A stretch of 64,000 nt of DNA from an uncultured Parabacteroides sp. (GTDB lineage: Bacteria > Bacteroidota > Bacteroidia > Bacteroidales > Tannerellaceae). Shown here piece by piece: positions 54,291 through 62,139 of this stretch (the first letter of the stretch is position 1; each line of letters begins with the position of its first letter). The position numbers were made by a program, and so were the translations under genes. The notes under the pieces were generated by a model. The model saw nothing but the letters and a program-made list of their open reading frames with translations, was not told where the DNA came from and did not search any database. Where the stretch lies: NCBI GenBank assembly GCA_910577325.1, contig CAJTMR010000014.1, positions 1-64,000 on the forward strand, written 5' to 3'.

Positions 54291-54889
54291 TTGAACTGCA
54301 TCATCTTACTTATATACTTACCGACGATGTCGAATTCCAGATTGACAACCGTACCTTTTTCGATCTGGCAGAAGTTGGTATTATCATGTGTGTACGGAAT
54401 AATCGCTACCTGAAAACTGTTCTGCTTCGAATTGCAGACCGTCAGGCTCACACCGTTGACACAGACGGAACCTTTCTCGACAGTTATATATCCCTGCTGC
54501 GCCATCTCCTTGTCGAACGGATATTCAAACGTATAGTACCAGCTTCCGTTGGCATCTTCCACACTTGTGCAAACAGCGGTCTGGTCGACATGTCCCTGCA
54601 CGATATGCCCGTCCAGACGTCCGTTCATCATCATGCTGCGTTCCAGATTCACAAGCGAGCCTGGTTTCAGCAGCCCTAAGTTGGAACGTTCCAGGGTTTC
54701 GCGCATGGCTGTTGTAGTGAATGTATCTTCATCTTTACGGACCACGGTCAAGCAAACGCCATTATGGGCTACACTTTGGTCTATTTTCAATTCATCGACA
54801 AAAGAACACTTCATGGTGATATGAATGTTATCCTTATCGTGCTCGATCGCCACGACCTGAGCTGTTTCTTCTACAATTCCTGAAAACAT
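54287..54889 (-). CDS. ribE: Riboflavin synthase, alpha subunit
   Basis: A 200-residue enzyme that dismutates two lumazines to riboflavin. Two tandem lumazine-binding domains are visible: MFSGIVEETAQV with VAHNGVCLTVV in the first, and GHIVQGHVDQTAVC with VCVNGVSLTVC in the second. A minus-strand TATCTTTG -7 box lies at 54,920-54,927, 30 bp before the start. The nitroreductase gene overlaps its stop. Confidence 0.95.
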   Translation of the reverse strand: MFSGIVEETAQVVAIEHDKDNIHITMKCSFVDELKIDQSVAHNGVCLTVVRKDEDTFTTTAMRETLERSNLGLLKPGSLVNLERSMMMNGRLDGHIVQGHVDQTAVCTSVEDANGSWYYTFEYPFDKEMAQQGYITVEKGSVCVNGVSLTVCNSKQNSFQVAIIPYTHDNTNFCQIEKGTVVNLEFDIVGKYISKMMQFK

Positions 54890-55130
54890 AAGATTGTTGT
54901 TTTATTGATTATCGAAGTCCAAAGATACGGAAAAACCTTATATTTGCCACATAAGTTACGAAAAGAAAGAGAATAAAGAAGATGCGGATAGCACCCCCAC
55001 TTTCATTAAAGGATGTTTAGGAACATGAAAAAGTTTTCAGAAATGAACAAAAAGTCCGCAAAAAGTCTTTCTTTTGTAGTTCAATTTAAAATGAATATGA
55101 CGGGGCGAAAGCTCCTTACCGATTTAAACT
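54890..55130. promoter_or_regulatory. Divergent gap between ribE and the glycosyltransferase gene
   Basis: Contains the ribE -7 box (CAAAGATA, 54,920-54,927). On the plus strand, TTCTTTTGTAG near 55,069 is the nearest promoter-like sequence for the glycosyltransferase gene but does not fit TAnnTTTG well. No gene seen. Confidence 0.4.
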
Positions 55131-56897
55131 ATGCGTACACCTACTCTTCAATATCTTTATCTGCAAAAGCCGGTAACGATGGTTATTGTTATTTGTATAA
55201 TCTCTGTCCTTCCCTGGATCGGGTTGGGAGATTTTTCGACCAAAGGAGAACCCCGCGAAGCGGCAGTTGCGGTTTCCATGCTCGAAACCGGCAACTGGGT
55301 TTTGCCACAGGTCTATGCGAACGAATTTGCCTACAAGCCACCGTTGGCACATTGGTTGATGGCAGTCGCTTCCTTGCCGCAAGGATATGTTTCCGAGTTC
55401 ACCTCCCGGTTACCGTCTGCACTGGCTTTTATTATATTGATCGGTTTCACGCTGGTTTTCTTTGGTAAGCGGTTGCGGTTTCAGGAGGCATTCATCGCCA
55501 CGTTATTGCTCATCACTTGCATCGAGATACATCGGGCAGCCATGACCACACGTGTGGATATGCTGCTAACGGCCTTTATAGTGATCGGACTTTATCAACT
55601 ATATCGATGGGAGGACAAACTGGAGTTAAAAGGGGTCCCGATCGCCATTCCAGCCTTATTGGGATGTGCCGTACTGACAAAAGGGCCTGTGGGTATTATC
55701 CTTCCGCTGTTTGTCTTCGGCATCTATTTGCTGATGCTTCGCAAATATTCCTATTTGGTAATCTTCAAAGCACTTCTTTACGCTGGAATTTCTTCTGTCT
55801 TCCTGCCCCTCTTGTGGTATGTTGCTGCCTGGAAGCAAGGGGGCAATGCGTTCTTAAATGTGGTGCTGGCAGAAAATTTCGGACGTTTCTTCCACCTCAA
55901 TACGCCCGATATCCATTACTACTTAGGTCATGAAAACGGAGTCTGGTACAACTTCATGACATTGGCTGCGGGATTTATGCCTTGGACCATCTTCTTCTTT
56001 TTCTCTTTATTCGGATTAAAACTGCACAAGCCGGCAAAGTCGATAAAAGAGATCTTGAATGATGCTTGGAATAACATCCGATCAATGGAAAAAGAAAAAT
56101 TATTCAGCTTGGTAGCATTGGTTTGTATAATTTTCTTCTATTCGATACCTTCCAGCAAACGAAGCGTATATTTGATGCCGGCTTATCCGTTCATCGCTAT
56201 TTTCCTGGCTCAATATACCTTATATATTACAGAATACCGGACGAAAGTCACCCGTGTATTTGCCGCTTTCATGGCTTCCATCACAGCCGTTGTCGTAATA
56301 GCCATCGCTATGACAATGGCCGGGGCAATTGATCCTATCCAGATTGCAAGCCAATACACGAACCGCCAATCGACAATGGAAACGGTCGAGTTGGTATCGA
56401 ATATGTTTGCGTATCCCTGCAGGCTGACGATCTGTATACTGATAGTCCTTTTAGTTATTCTGGCCGTCGTCTATTATCAGATGTTCAAGAAAATCAACAT
56501 CAAGATCCTGTACGCGACGATAGCATTGGCCTTTGGTATTAATCTACTGATCGACGGAGTTGTCATGCGCGGTATACGCTTGGGAAGCTCTGCCCGTCCG
56601 TTTGCCAAGCAAGTTCAGAAAGAATATCCATTGAATGATATGAATATGTATGTGATGAATGACCTGAAAGCATACACCAATCTTTATGGGCTGAACTTCT
56701 ACTTAGGAAACAAGTTCCATAACTTCGAACAGGAACAGCCGGTAAGCGGTTTTATGTTCTGCACGATGAAAGACCTGGAAACAATCCAAAAAAATTATGG
56801 AGATAAGTATACCTTCAGTCTACTTACCTCCACAAAGAATGTGATAGCTGACGTACGTCAAAAAATCGTATTGTGCAGTTTTTTGCAGCACGAATAA
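55131..56897 (+). CDS. ArnT-like glycosyltransferase (GT83/GT39 type)
   Basis: A 588-residue integral membrane enzyme with 12 or 13 helices. The first periplasmic loop has GDFSTKGEPREAAVAVSMLE with the acidic residues that act in catalysis in ArnT/PMT families, followed by YANEFAYKPPLAHWLMAVAS, and a helix with RAAMTTRVDMLLTAFIVIGL. The C-terminus is a small soluble domain. Such enzymes move sugars from polyprenyl phosphates to lipid A or other acceptors at the outer face of the inner membrane; the acceptor is unknown here. Stands alone. Confidence 0.85.
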   Translation: MRTPTLQYLYLQKPVTMVIVICIISVLPWIGLGDFSTKGEPREAAVAVSMLETGNWVLPQVYANEFAYKPPLAHWLMAVASLPQGYVSEFTSRLPSALAFIILIGFTLVFFGKRLRFQEAFIATLLLITCIEIHRAAMTTRVDMLLTAFIVIGLYQLYRWEDKLELKGVPIAIPALLGCAVLTKGPVGIILPLFVFGIYLLMLRKYSYLVIFKALLYAGISSVFLPLLWYVAAWKQGGNAFLNVVLAENFGRFFHLNTPDIHYYLGHENGVWYNFMTLAAGFMPWTIFFFFSLFGLKLHKPAKSIKEILNDAWNNIRSMEKEKLFSLVALVCIIFFYSIPSSKRSVYLMPAYPFIAIFLAQYTLYITEYRTKVTRVFAAFMASITAVVVIAIAMTMAGAIDPIQIASQYTNRQSTMETVELVSNMFAYPCRLTICILIVLLVILAVVYYQMFKKINIKILYATIALAFGINLLIDGVVMRGIRLGSSARPFAKQVQKEYPLNDMNMYVMNDLKAYTNLYGLNFYLGNKFHNFEQEQPVSGFMFCTMKDLETIQKNYGDKYTFSLLTSTKNVIADVRQKIVLCSFLQHE

Positions 56898-57031
56898 TGA
56901 ATCTCCATTTTTAATACTTTACCGTCGGCAAGCACTTCCAGCCTTGATTCATCGAATATAGCTTTTTTCCGTTCGAGAAGAAGCCTTACGCATGATGTTG
57001 ACAAGGCAATGGAATCCCAATTCACAGACAT
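56858..57031 (-). other. Possible 57-codon ORF overlapping the glycosyltransferase end
   Basis: A minus-strand frame from an ATG at 57,031 (MSVNWDSIALSTSCVRLLLE, then RKKAIFDESRLEVLADGKVL) to a stop at 56,858. Amino-acid composition looks protein-like, and the frame stays open upstream, so it may be a leftover of a longer gene. It overlaps the 3' end of the glycosyltransferase gene by 40 bp on the other strand. No family recognised; weak call. Confidence 0.25.
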
Positions 57032-57067
57032 AAGGCATGAAAGCTGGAGGTGCTCATTCTTTGCCGA

Positions 57068-58447
57068 CTATTTGAGTTCTCTAATCTTTATATTCCGGAA
57101 AGAAACTTCGTCCCAGTGATCCTGCAAAAGGATATGCCCTTTTTCAGCAGTACCGAAGCCACCGAATTCGTTATATTCTTTATTGGCAAATTTACTTCCC
57201 TTCACGACTTCCAGAAATACTTCCGAAGCCCAATCATACTCTACGACCTTAAAACCATTCAACCAGTGCTCAACGTGCTTGTCCGGGAATACTTTGACGA
57301 TACCCTTATTCCACTGACCGACTCCGTTGAAGCGTTTGTTCTTTGCCGGAATGACATCATACAAACTGGACACCGTACGGCTACCGGGATAAGTCGTGTA
57401 TTTTGTTGCATCCGGATGTTTCTTGTCATCCAACACCTGATATTCCGGACCGATCACAAAGCCTTTGTTCTTCTCGCTCTCCTGAATCAAATATTTCACG
57501 CCGCTATTGGCGCCTTCCGTCAACTTGAACTCAAAGCTCAACTCAAACGCGCCAAACTCATCGACAGTCAGGATATCACCCCCTCTTTTACCTTCCGGAC
57601 CGCCATTCTTCATAACAGTCAGTTCACCATTTTCGATCTTCCATCCGTTTTCGGGAAACGTTTCCCGTCCGACACCACGCCAACCGTCAGAAGTCTTTCC
57701 GTCAAACAACAGTTTCCAGCCGGCAGCTTTTTCCGTTTCTGTCAAAGTGTTCGGAATGCAGTTCACTTCCGGAGCCAACTGGCCTTGCATACGCTCGGCT
57801 TCCAAGTTTTCCGTCTTAATACGTATGCCGCGCCACCAGATTTCTTTACCTTCTTTAGATGTGTCTTTACCGATTCCATGAACCTGAAAAGCGATAAAAC
57901 CTTTCGGAGTCATGTCATCTACCAAGTTGGCAGTATTTACTCCGTTCAACCAGATACGAATACTGTTACCGATGGCTTCAATACGATACTTATTCCAGTC
58001 ATCTCTTTTATAAGCGGCGCGACCTGCATCATTATCCGTCAAAGGAACCAGCCAGCCACGACGCGCTTCATCATAAACTCCTCCGCTCCAAGCACGGTCG
58101 GACGGGTCTATTTCACATTGATAACCGTGTACACGCCCATTCTGATAATCAGGCAGGCTCTCACTACGGAACTGCACTCCGGAGTTCAAGATCGGATCAC
58201 ACTTAACTTCAAATTCCAAGATGAAATCGCCATACTCTTGTTCGGTAGCCATAAAACTATTCGGTTGTCCAAAGACAGATTTACCGACCAAACAACCGTC
58301 TTCCACACGGTAAGGAGCTTCCCCGTTCAACTGCCTGAAACCGGTAAAATCCTTACCATTAAATAACTTTTGCCATCCGTCGTCGGATTGACAGGCGCCA
58401 CACAGCAAAGTCAGAGACAAAGCTGCTAATTTCAAATACGCTTTCAT
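57068..58447 (-). CDS. Two-domain DUF1080 lipoprotein (3-keto-disaccharide hydrolase type)
   Basis: A 459-residue lipoprotein with a lipobox (ALSLTLLCGACQS). Two tandem DUF1080 domains follow: WQKLFNGKDFTGFRQL to about residue 215, and WKLLFDGKTSDGWRGVG to the end. Both are concanavalin-like beta sandwiches (FEVKCDPILNSGVQFRSE; FEFKLTEGANSGVKYLI). Some family members hydrolyse 3-keto-glycosides; others are only known as sugar-related surface proteins. Promoter box (CAAAGATA, 58,519-58,526) overlaps the edge of a 14-bp palindrome that may be an operator. Confidence 0.88.
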   Translation of the reverse strand: MKAYLKLAALSLTLLCGACQSDDGWQKLFNGKDFTGFRQLNGEAPYRVEDGCLVGKSVFGQPNSFMATEQEYGDFILEFEVKCDPILNSGVQFRSESLPDYQNGRVHGYQCEIDPSDRAWSGGVYDEARRGWLVPLTDNDAGRAAYKRDDWNKYRIEAIGNSIRIWLNGVNTANLVDDMTPKGFIAFQVHGIGKDTSKEGKEIWWRGIRIKTENLEAERMQGQLAPEVNCIPNTLTETEKAAGWKLLFDGKTSDGWRGVGRETFPENGWKIENGELTVMKNGGPEGKRGGDILTVDEFGAFELSFEFKLTEGANSGVKYLIQESEKNKGFVIGPEYQVLDDKKHPDATKYTTYPGSRTVSSLYDVIPAKNKRFNGVGQWNKGIVKVFPDKHVEHWLNGFKVVEYDWASEVFLEVVKGSKFANKEYNEFGGFGTAEKGHILLQDHWDEVSFRNIKIRELK

Positions 58448-58506
58448 TTACTTTTTCTGATACTTATTAATTAGTTAGACAATCTATTTCCTTTCATCCA
58501 CAAACA

Positions 58507-58526
58507 TGTGCACGTGCACAAAGATA
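58507..58526 (-). promoter_or_regulatory. Promoter and palindrome of the DUF1080 gene
   Basis: The -7 box TATCTTTG (minus strand, 58,519-58,526) is directly followed by the perfect 14-bp palindrome TGTGCACGTGCACA (58,507-58,520), which covers the likely transcription start. A repressor site is a fair inference. Confidence 0.5.
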
Positions 58527-58728
58527 TAAGTTTTTATATTTCCCCTGCATTATCATGCAGAATTTTTCACACTTTCCTTATCACTGGCGATTCGGAGAAA
58601 AACAAATCACATTCTCTTCCCGGAAAATACAGGTTCAATTTAATACGATTGTAAACACAGGTTTTTTACTATGCGCCGGTATGATCCCTATGCGCCTCCA
58701 TAATCCATAAGACGTTTTGGCATAAAAA

Positions 58729-58760
58729 AACGAGCCAATACAATTATGTACCGACTCGTT
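58729..58760 (-). terminator. Terminator of tRNA-Pro
   Basis: On the minus strand, AACGAGTCGGTACA pairs with TGTATTGGCTCGTT over 14 bp (with G-T pairs), followed by seven T residues. It lies 38 bp after the tRNA and is a textbook intrinsic terminator. Confidence 0.85.
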
Positions 58761-58797
58761 ATCTCTTTAATTAGCTGAAAACAGCTTTTTGTTTTTG

Positions 58798-58872
58798 TCG
58801 GGGTACCAGGATTCGAACCTGGGACCCCCTGCTCCCAAAGCAGGTGCGCTAACCGGACTGCGCTACACCCCG
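58798..58872 (-). tRNA. tRNA-Pro (anticodon TGG)
   Basis: A 75-nt cloverleaf: acceptor CGGGGTG/TACCCCG with discriminator A, D-arm with GTCCGGTTAGC, anticodon stem-loop CCTGCTTTGGGAGCAGG with TGG, and T-arm AGGTTCGAATCCT. The CCA end is not encoded. A TACCTTTG -7 box (58,905-58,912 as CAAAGGTA) lies upstream, and a terminator follows. There is no sign of an integrated element at its 3' end. Confidence 0.95.
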
Positions 58873-59090
58873 TTTTTACAACCTCTTTATTTTCGATTGC
58901 GGTGCAAAGGTAAGTATTTATTTTTAACTACCAAATATTTCATTGTTTTTTTTATTTGTGTACATTCGCATCAGTTTAAGAGATTATTATAACAATATGT
59001 ATACTCCTTTTTATTAATTTCGGAATAAACATACTGTAAATCAGTCTACTACATACAAAATAAAGAAACAAATTTTAATAATTAAGATAT

Positions 59091-59720
59091 ATGACAATTG
59101 CTTACGTACGTACATATTCAAATAAACAAGAGGCAGAAAGCCAAAAAAGTGCAATCGAACAATTTGCAAAAGAAAAAAAAATTAAGATTAGCAAGTGGTT
59201 GAAAGATGCTAAAAACTCTTCCCAAGAGGAAAAACGGCTTGAAGACGTAATAAAAAATTTACAAGACGGCGATACTCTTATCGTTACCGATGTCACTCGA
59301 CTCAGCCGGAAGTTGATGGAGATAATACATTTGATCTTGTTGTGCATCGAAAAGAAAGTGGCGCTTTACTGTATCAAGGAAGGGTATTCATTTGTAAATA
59401 GTGTGGATAACAAGACGCAGGCATTCACATTCGGGCTTGTTTCCGAAATAGATGGTAAACTTATTTCCACTCGTACAAAAGAGGCTTTGACAGCCTGCAA
59501 AAACAAAGGGACGAAATTAGGACGTCCTTTAGGAAGCCCCCAAGCCGATTTTCTCCTTTCCAAAAAAAGTGAGATCGAAGGGAAATTAAATGAAAAAAAT
59601 ACGACATATGCCGAATTAGCCGATTATTATAAGATCTCTTTAAGCAGCTTCAAGCACTTCATCCGGGAAAACATACCGAACCGACCTACGAGAAGGAAAA
59701 ATAAAAAAGATACCGAATGA
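59091..59720 (+). CDS. Serine recombinase, Mpi-type master DNA invertase family
   Basis: A 209-residue small serine recombinase. Catalytic Ser10 is in AYVRTYSNKQE, the arginine-rich active-site segment is TDVTRLSRKLMEIIHL, and the E-helix region is FGLVSEIDGKLISTRTKEAL. The C-terminal helix-turn-helix (TTYAELADYYKISLSSFKHF) follows KLGRPLGSP. This matches the Mpi family, which inverts promoters of surface-polysaccharide operons in Bacteroidales (established in B. fragilis). No inverted promoter pair is seen next to the gene, so targets would be distant, as is usual for Mpi. Confidence 0.85.
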   Translation: MTIAYVRTYSNKQEAESQKSAIEQFAKEKKIKISKWLKDAKNSSQEEKRLEDVIKNLQDGDTLIVTDVTRLSRKLMEIIHLILLCIEKKVALYCIKEGYSFVNSVDNKTQAFTFGLVSEIDGKLISTRTKEALTACKNKGTKLGRPLGSPQADFLLSKKSEIEGKLNEKNTTYAELADYYKISLSSFKHFIRENIPNRPTRRKNKKDTE

Positions 59721-60365
59721 ATGATATAAAAAGAGGATTTTGTTCACAAATCAATGGATATAAATTGGGATATTCAGTAAATGTCCCTAAAAACCAAGAT
59801 GGCATATGAAGATGCTGCCCCCCTAATCACTTCATATGCTATTTATGCTTACATGGGCAAAAATAGCCATCGGCGAAAAAGATGCAAAAACAGGACATAA
59901 AAGTACATACAACCTGTCGGATAAACATCCCCGCAGACCCGGAAAGGTATCATCGTTTTTCACCATGATGGTTATGACAGATGAATGATAGTTCAAAATG
60001 GCGACTATCATGCCATAACATATTGGTTTGAAACAATATACAGACGGATATGATAGTATGATAGTTGTTTTTGCAAAAACATTTATAGGATTAGTCCGTA
60101 TCGGTGGCGAAAACAGATGGACGCTTTATGATTTTGGTACGGTTGCCTTGCTGTAAAGCCCAAAGCAGGGAGAATTTCTGAAATATTTTGTATCTAAGCC
60201 ATATCTTAGTCAGGGGATTTCCTCCGTTTTGGCCATCAAACCTTATTTGCAGGGGAATACCTAAAGATACAAAAAGCCAACTGATTCGCAACACTTTAAA
60301 CATGAATCAATTGGGTGATCTTATATGATTTACTAAATGTCCCTTTTATTAAATGCCCCTACAAT
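59721..60365. other. Gene-free stretch bounded by a short direct repeat
   Basis: A 645-bp stretch between the invertase gene and the phosphofructokinase terminator. TAAATGTCCCT occurs at 59,778-59,788 and again at 60,334-60,344, bracketing about 550 bp. Inside are ATGATAGT repeats (59,985-60,065) and a 70-codon minus-strand frame (60,091-60,303) that I cannot assign. Perhaps a decayed insertion; nothing more can be supported. Confidence 0.45.
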
Positions 60366-60368
60366 AAA

Positions 60369-60402
60369 AATAGAGGCAAAGCCTGACGCTTTACCTCTAT
60401 TA
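60369..60402 (-). terminator. Terminator of the phosphofructokinase gene
   Basis: On the minus strand, AATAGAGGTAAAGC pairs with GCTTTGCCTCTATT over 14 bp with one mismatch, followed by TTTTATTGT. It lies 28 bp after the stop codon at 60,430. Confidence 0.85.
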
Positions 60403-60429
60403 TACTTATAGTCTATTACGGGGCTTGTC

Positions 60430-62076
60430 TTATTTAGCCTGTTCCAACTGCAATGTCTTGGTCGGTTCGTCGCAAACTTCAGTCGGGCCGAAATACTGGA
60501 TAGGACCGGGATAAACATAGCTTGTCGTCATAGCCCATTCGTCGCGGTTGGCAGCGAATTTCTTGAATGGAGCACCATCAAGCTTAACTAAAGCTTTCTG
60601 GATAACCGGTTTCATTTCTCCATGACGTTTTTCCATATTCATCATCATGGTTACAGGGATACCACCTGCGATCCACTTATCAGCCGGAGCAGTCGTGTTG
60701 CGTACGGAAGACATATAACCAGTCTTACCGGCAGCAATCAAGCAAGAAGCCGTATAACCCAAAGAATAGCAGTAGTCTGCATCGTAGTTAGAAGGAGCAG
60801 CACAACGGCCTTCATAACCGAAGAAGTGGTGTTGTGCAGCGAACTTACCGACATATTTACCTTCAGCCTTCCACTCTGCCAACTTCTTACCAACCATTTC
60901 AGACAGCAATTTTTCTGTTTCGATCAAAGAAACCTGTACATTTCCGTGCGGGTCGCGATCCAAAGACAACTGTCGTGCCACACCTTCCGGCAGGGAAGCG
61001 TACAAGTCAGAGTTTTCTTTTGTCAGCTTGCTGATGATATAAGCACGCTGTTCGCTTTTCTTGATCATCTTGAATTCTGCATCGTGTTTAGCCAAAAAGT
61101 CGTTCAACTCAGCGATCAGGCGTTTCATAGCCGGAACGAATTCGATCAAACCTTCGGGGATCAATACCGTACCGAAGTTGTGGCCTTCGGCAGCACGTTT
61201 CGCAACAATTCCGGCAATATACGTCACGATATCGTCCAAAGACATATTCTTTTCCTCTACTTCTTCAGAAATGATACAGATATTCGGCTGAGTCTGCAAA
61301 GCACATTCCAAAGCGATATGGGAAGCTGAACGTCCCATCAACTTGATGAAGTGCCAGTATTTTTGCGCAGAGTTACAATCACGCTGGATGTTACCGATAA
61401 CTTCCGAATAAACCTTACAAGCCGTGTCGAAACCGAAAGAAGTTTCGATCTGCTCGTTCTTCAAGTCACCATCGATTGTCTTCGGACAACCGATTACCTG
61501 AACACCGGCATTGATAGCCTTGTAGTATTCGGCTAACACACAAGCATTTGTGTTAGAATCGTCACCACCAATAATAACAAGTGCCTTGATATCCAGCTCC
61601 TTCAAGATCTCCAAACCCTTATCGAACTGTTCTTTTGTTTCCAGTTTGGTACGGCCGGAACCGATCATATCGAAACCACCCGTGTTACGGTATTCATCGA
61701 TGATGTCAGCCGTCAGTTCCATATACTTATGATCAATCAGACCACCAGGTCCCAAGATAAAACCATACAGACGAGAAGCCGCGTTATTAGCCTTGATACC
61801 GTCGAACAGACCAGCAATCACATTATGACCACCAGGAGCCTGACCACCGGAAAGGATCACACCGACATTCATTGCCGGCAACTCTTTCTTCTCGTTACTC
61901 TTTTCGAAAGTAACGACAGGCATTCCGTACGTATTCGGGAACAATTTCTTGATGTCGTCCTGATCGGCTACTGATTCTGTGTATGCGCCGTCAACGGCTT
62001 TTACAGCACCTTTTAATGCAGCAGGTACCTTTGGCTGGTAAGCTGCTCTTGCAATTTGTAATGCACTTTTTGTCAT
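60430..62076 (-). CDS. pfp: Pyrophosphate-dependent 6-phosphofructokinase
   Basis: A 548-residue enzyme of the long, plant-beta-like PPi-PFK group. GVILSGGQAPGGHNVIAG binds the phosphate donor, GGDDSNTNA (Asp in place of the second Gly of ATP-type enzymes) marks PPi use, and GCPKTIDGDLKNEQIETSFG is the active-site segment. It interconverts fructose-6-phosphate and fructose-1,6-bisphosphate reversibly. A minus-strand TATATTTG box lies at 62,128-62,135. Intact, with its own terminator. Confidence 0.95.
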   Translation of the reverse strand: MTKSALQIARAAYQPKVPAALKGAVKAVDGAYTESVADQDDIKKLFPNTYGMPVVTFEKSNEKKELPAMNVGVILSGGQAPGGHNVIAGLFDGIKANNAASRLYGFILGPGGLIDHKYMELTADIIDEYRNTGGFDMIGSGRTKLETKEQFDKGLEILKELDIKALVIIGGDDSNTNACVLAEYYKAINAGVQVIGCPKTIDGDLKNEQIETSFGFDTACKVYSEVIGNIQRDCNSAQKYWHFIKLMGRSASHIALECALQTQPNICIISEEVEEKNMSLDDIVTYIAGIVAKRAAEGHNFGTVLIPEGLIEFVPAMKRLIAELNDFLAKHDAEFKMIKKSEQRAYIISKLTKENSDLYASLPEGVARQLSLDRDPHGNVQVSLIETEKLLSEMVGKKLAEWKAEGKYVGKFAAQHHFFGYEGRCAAPSNYDADYCYSLGYTASCLIAAGKTGYMSSVRNTTAPADKWIAGGIPVTMMMNMEKRHGEMKPVIQKALVKLDGAPFKKFAANRDEWAMTTSYVYPGPIQYFGPTEVCDEPTKTLQLEQAK

Positions 62077-62127
62077 TTCTTACTCTGATTTATTTAGAAA
62101 GTATCTGATTCCTAATTAAAGGCGGTG

Positions 62128-62135
62128 CAAATATA
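62128..62135 (-). promoter_or_regulatory. Promoter -7 box of pfp
   Basis: TATATTTG (plus strand CAAATATA) fits the consensus, 52 bp before the start codon, and lies just after the end of the GH92 gene. Confidence 0.55.
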
Positions 62136-62139
62136 AAAA

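Noticed and set aside
58798..58872. tRNA-Pro as attachment site of a mobile element
   Set aside because: No repeat of the tRNA 3' end is seen on either side; the nearby serine recombinase belongs to the Mpi invertase type.
60091..60303. 70-codon minus-strand ORF as a transposase fragment
   Set aside because: Some protein-like look but no motif that I can tie to a transposase family; left as unexplained sequence.
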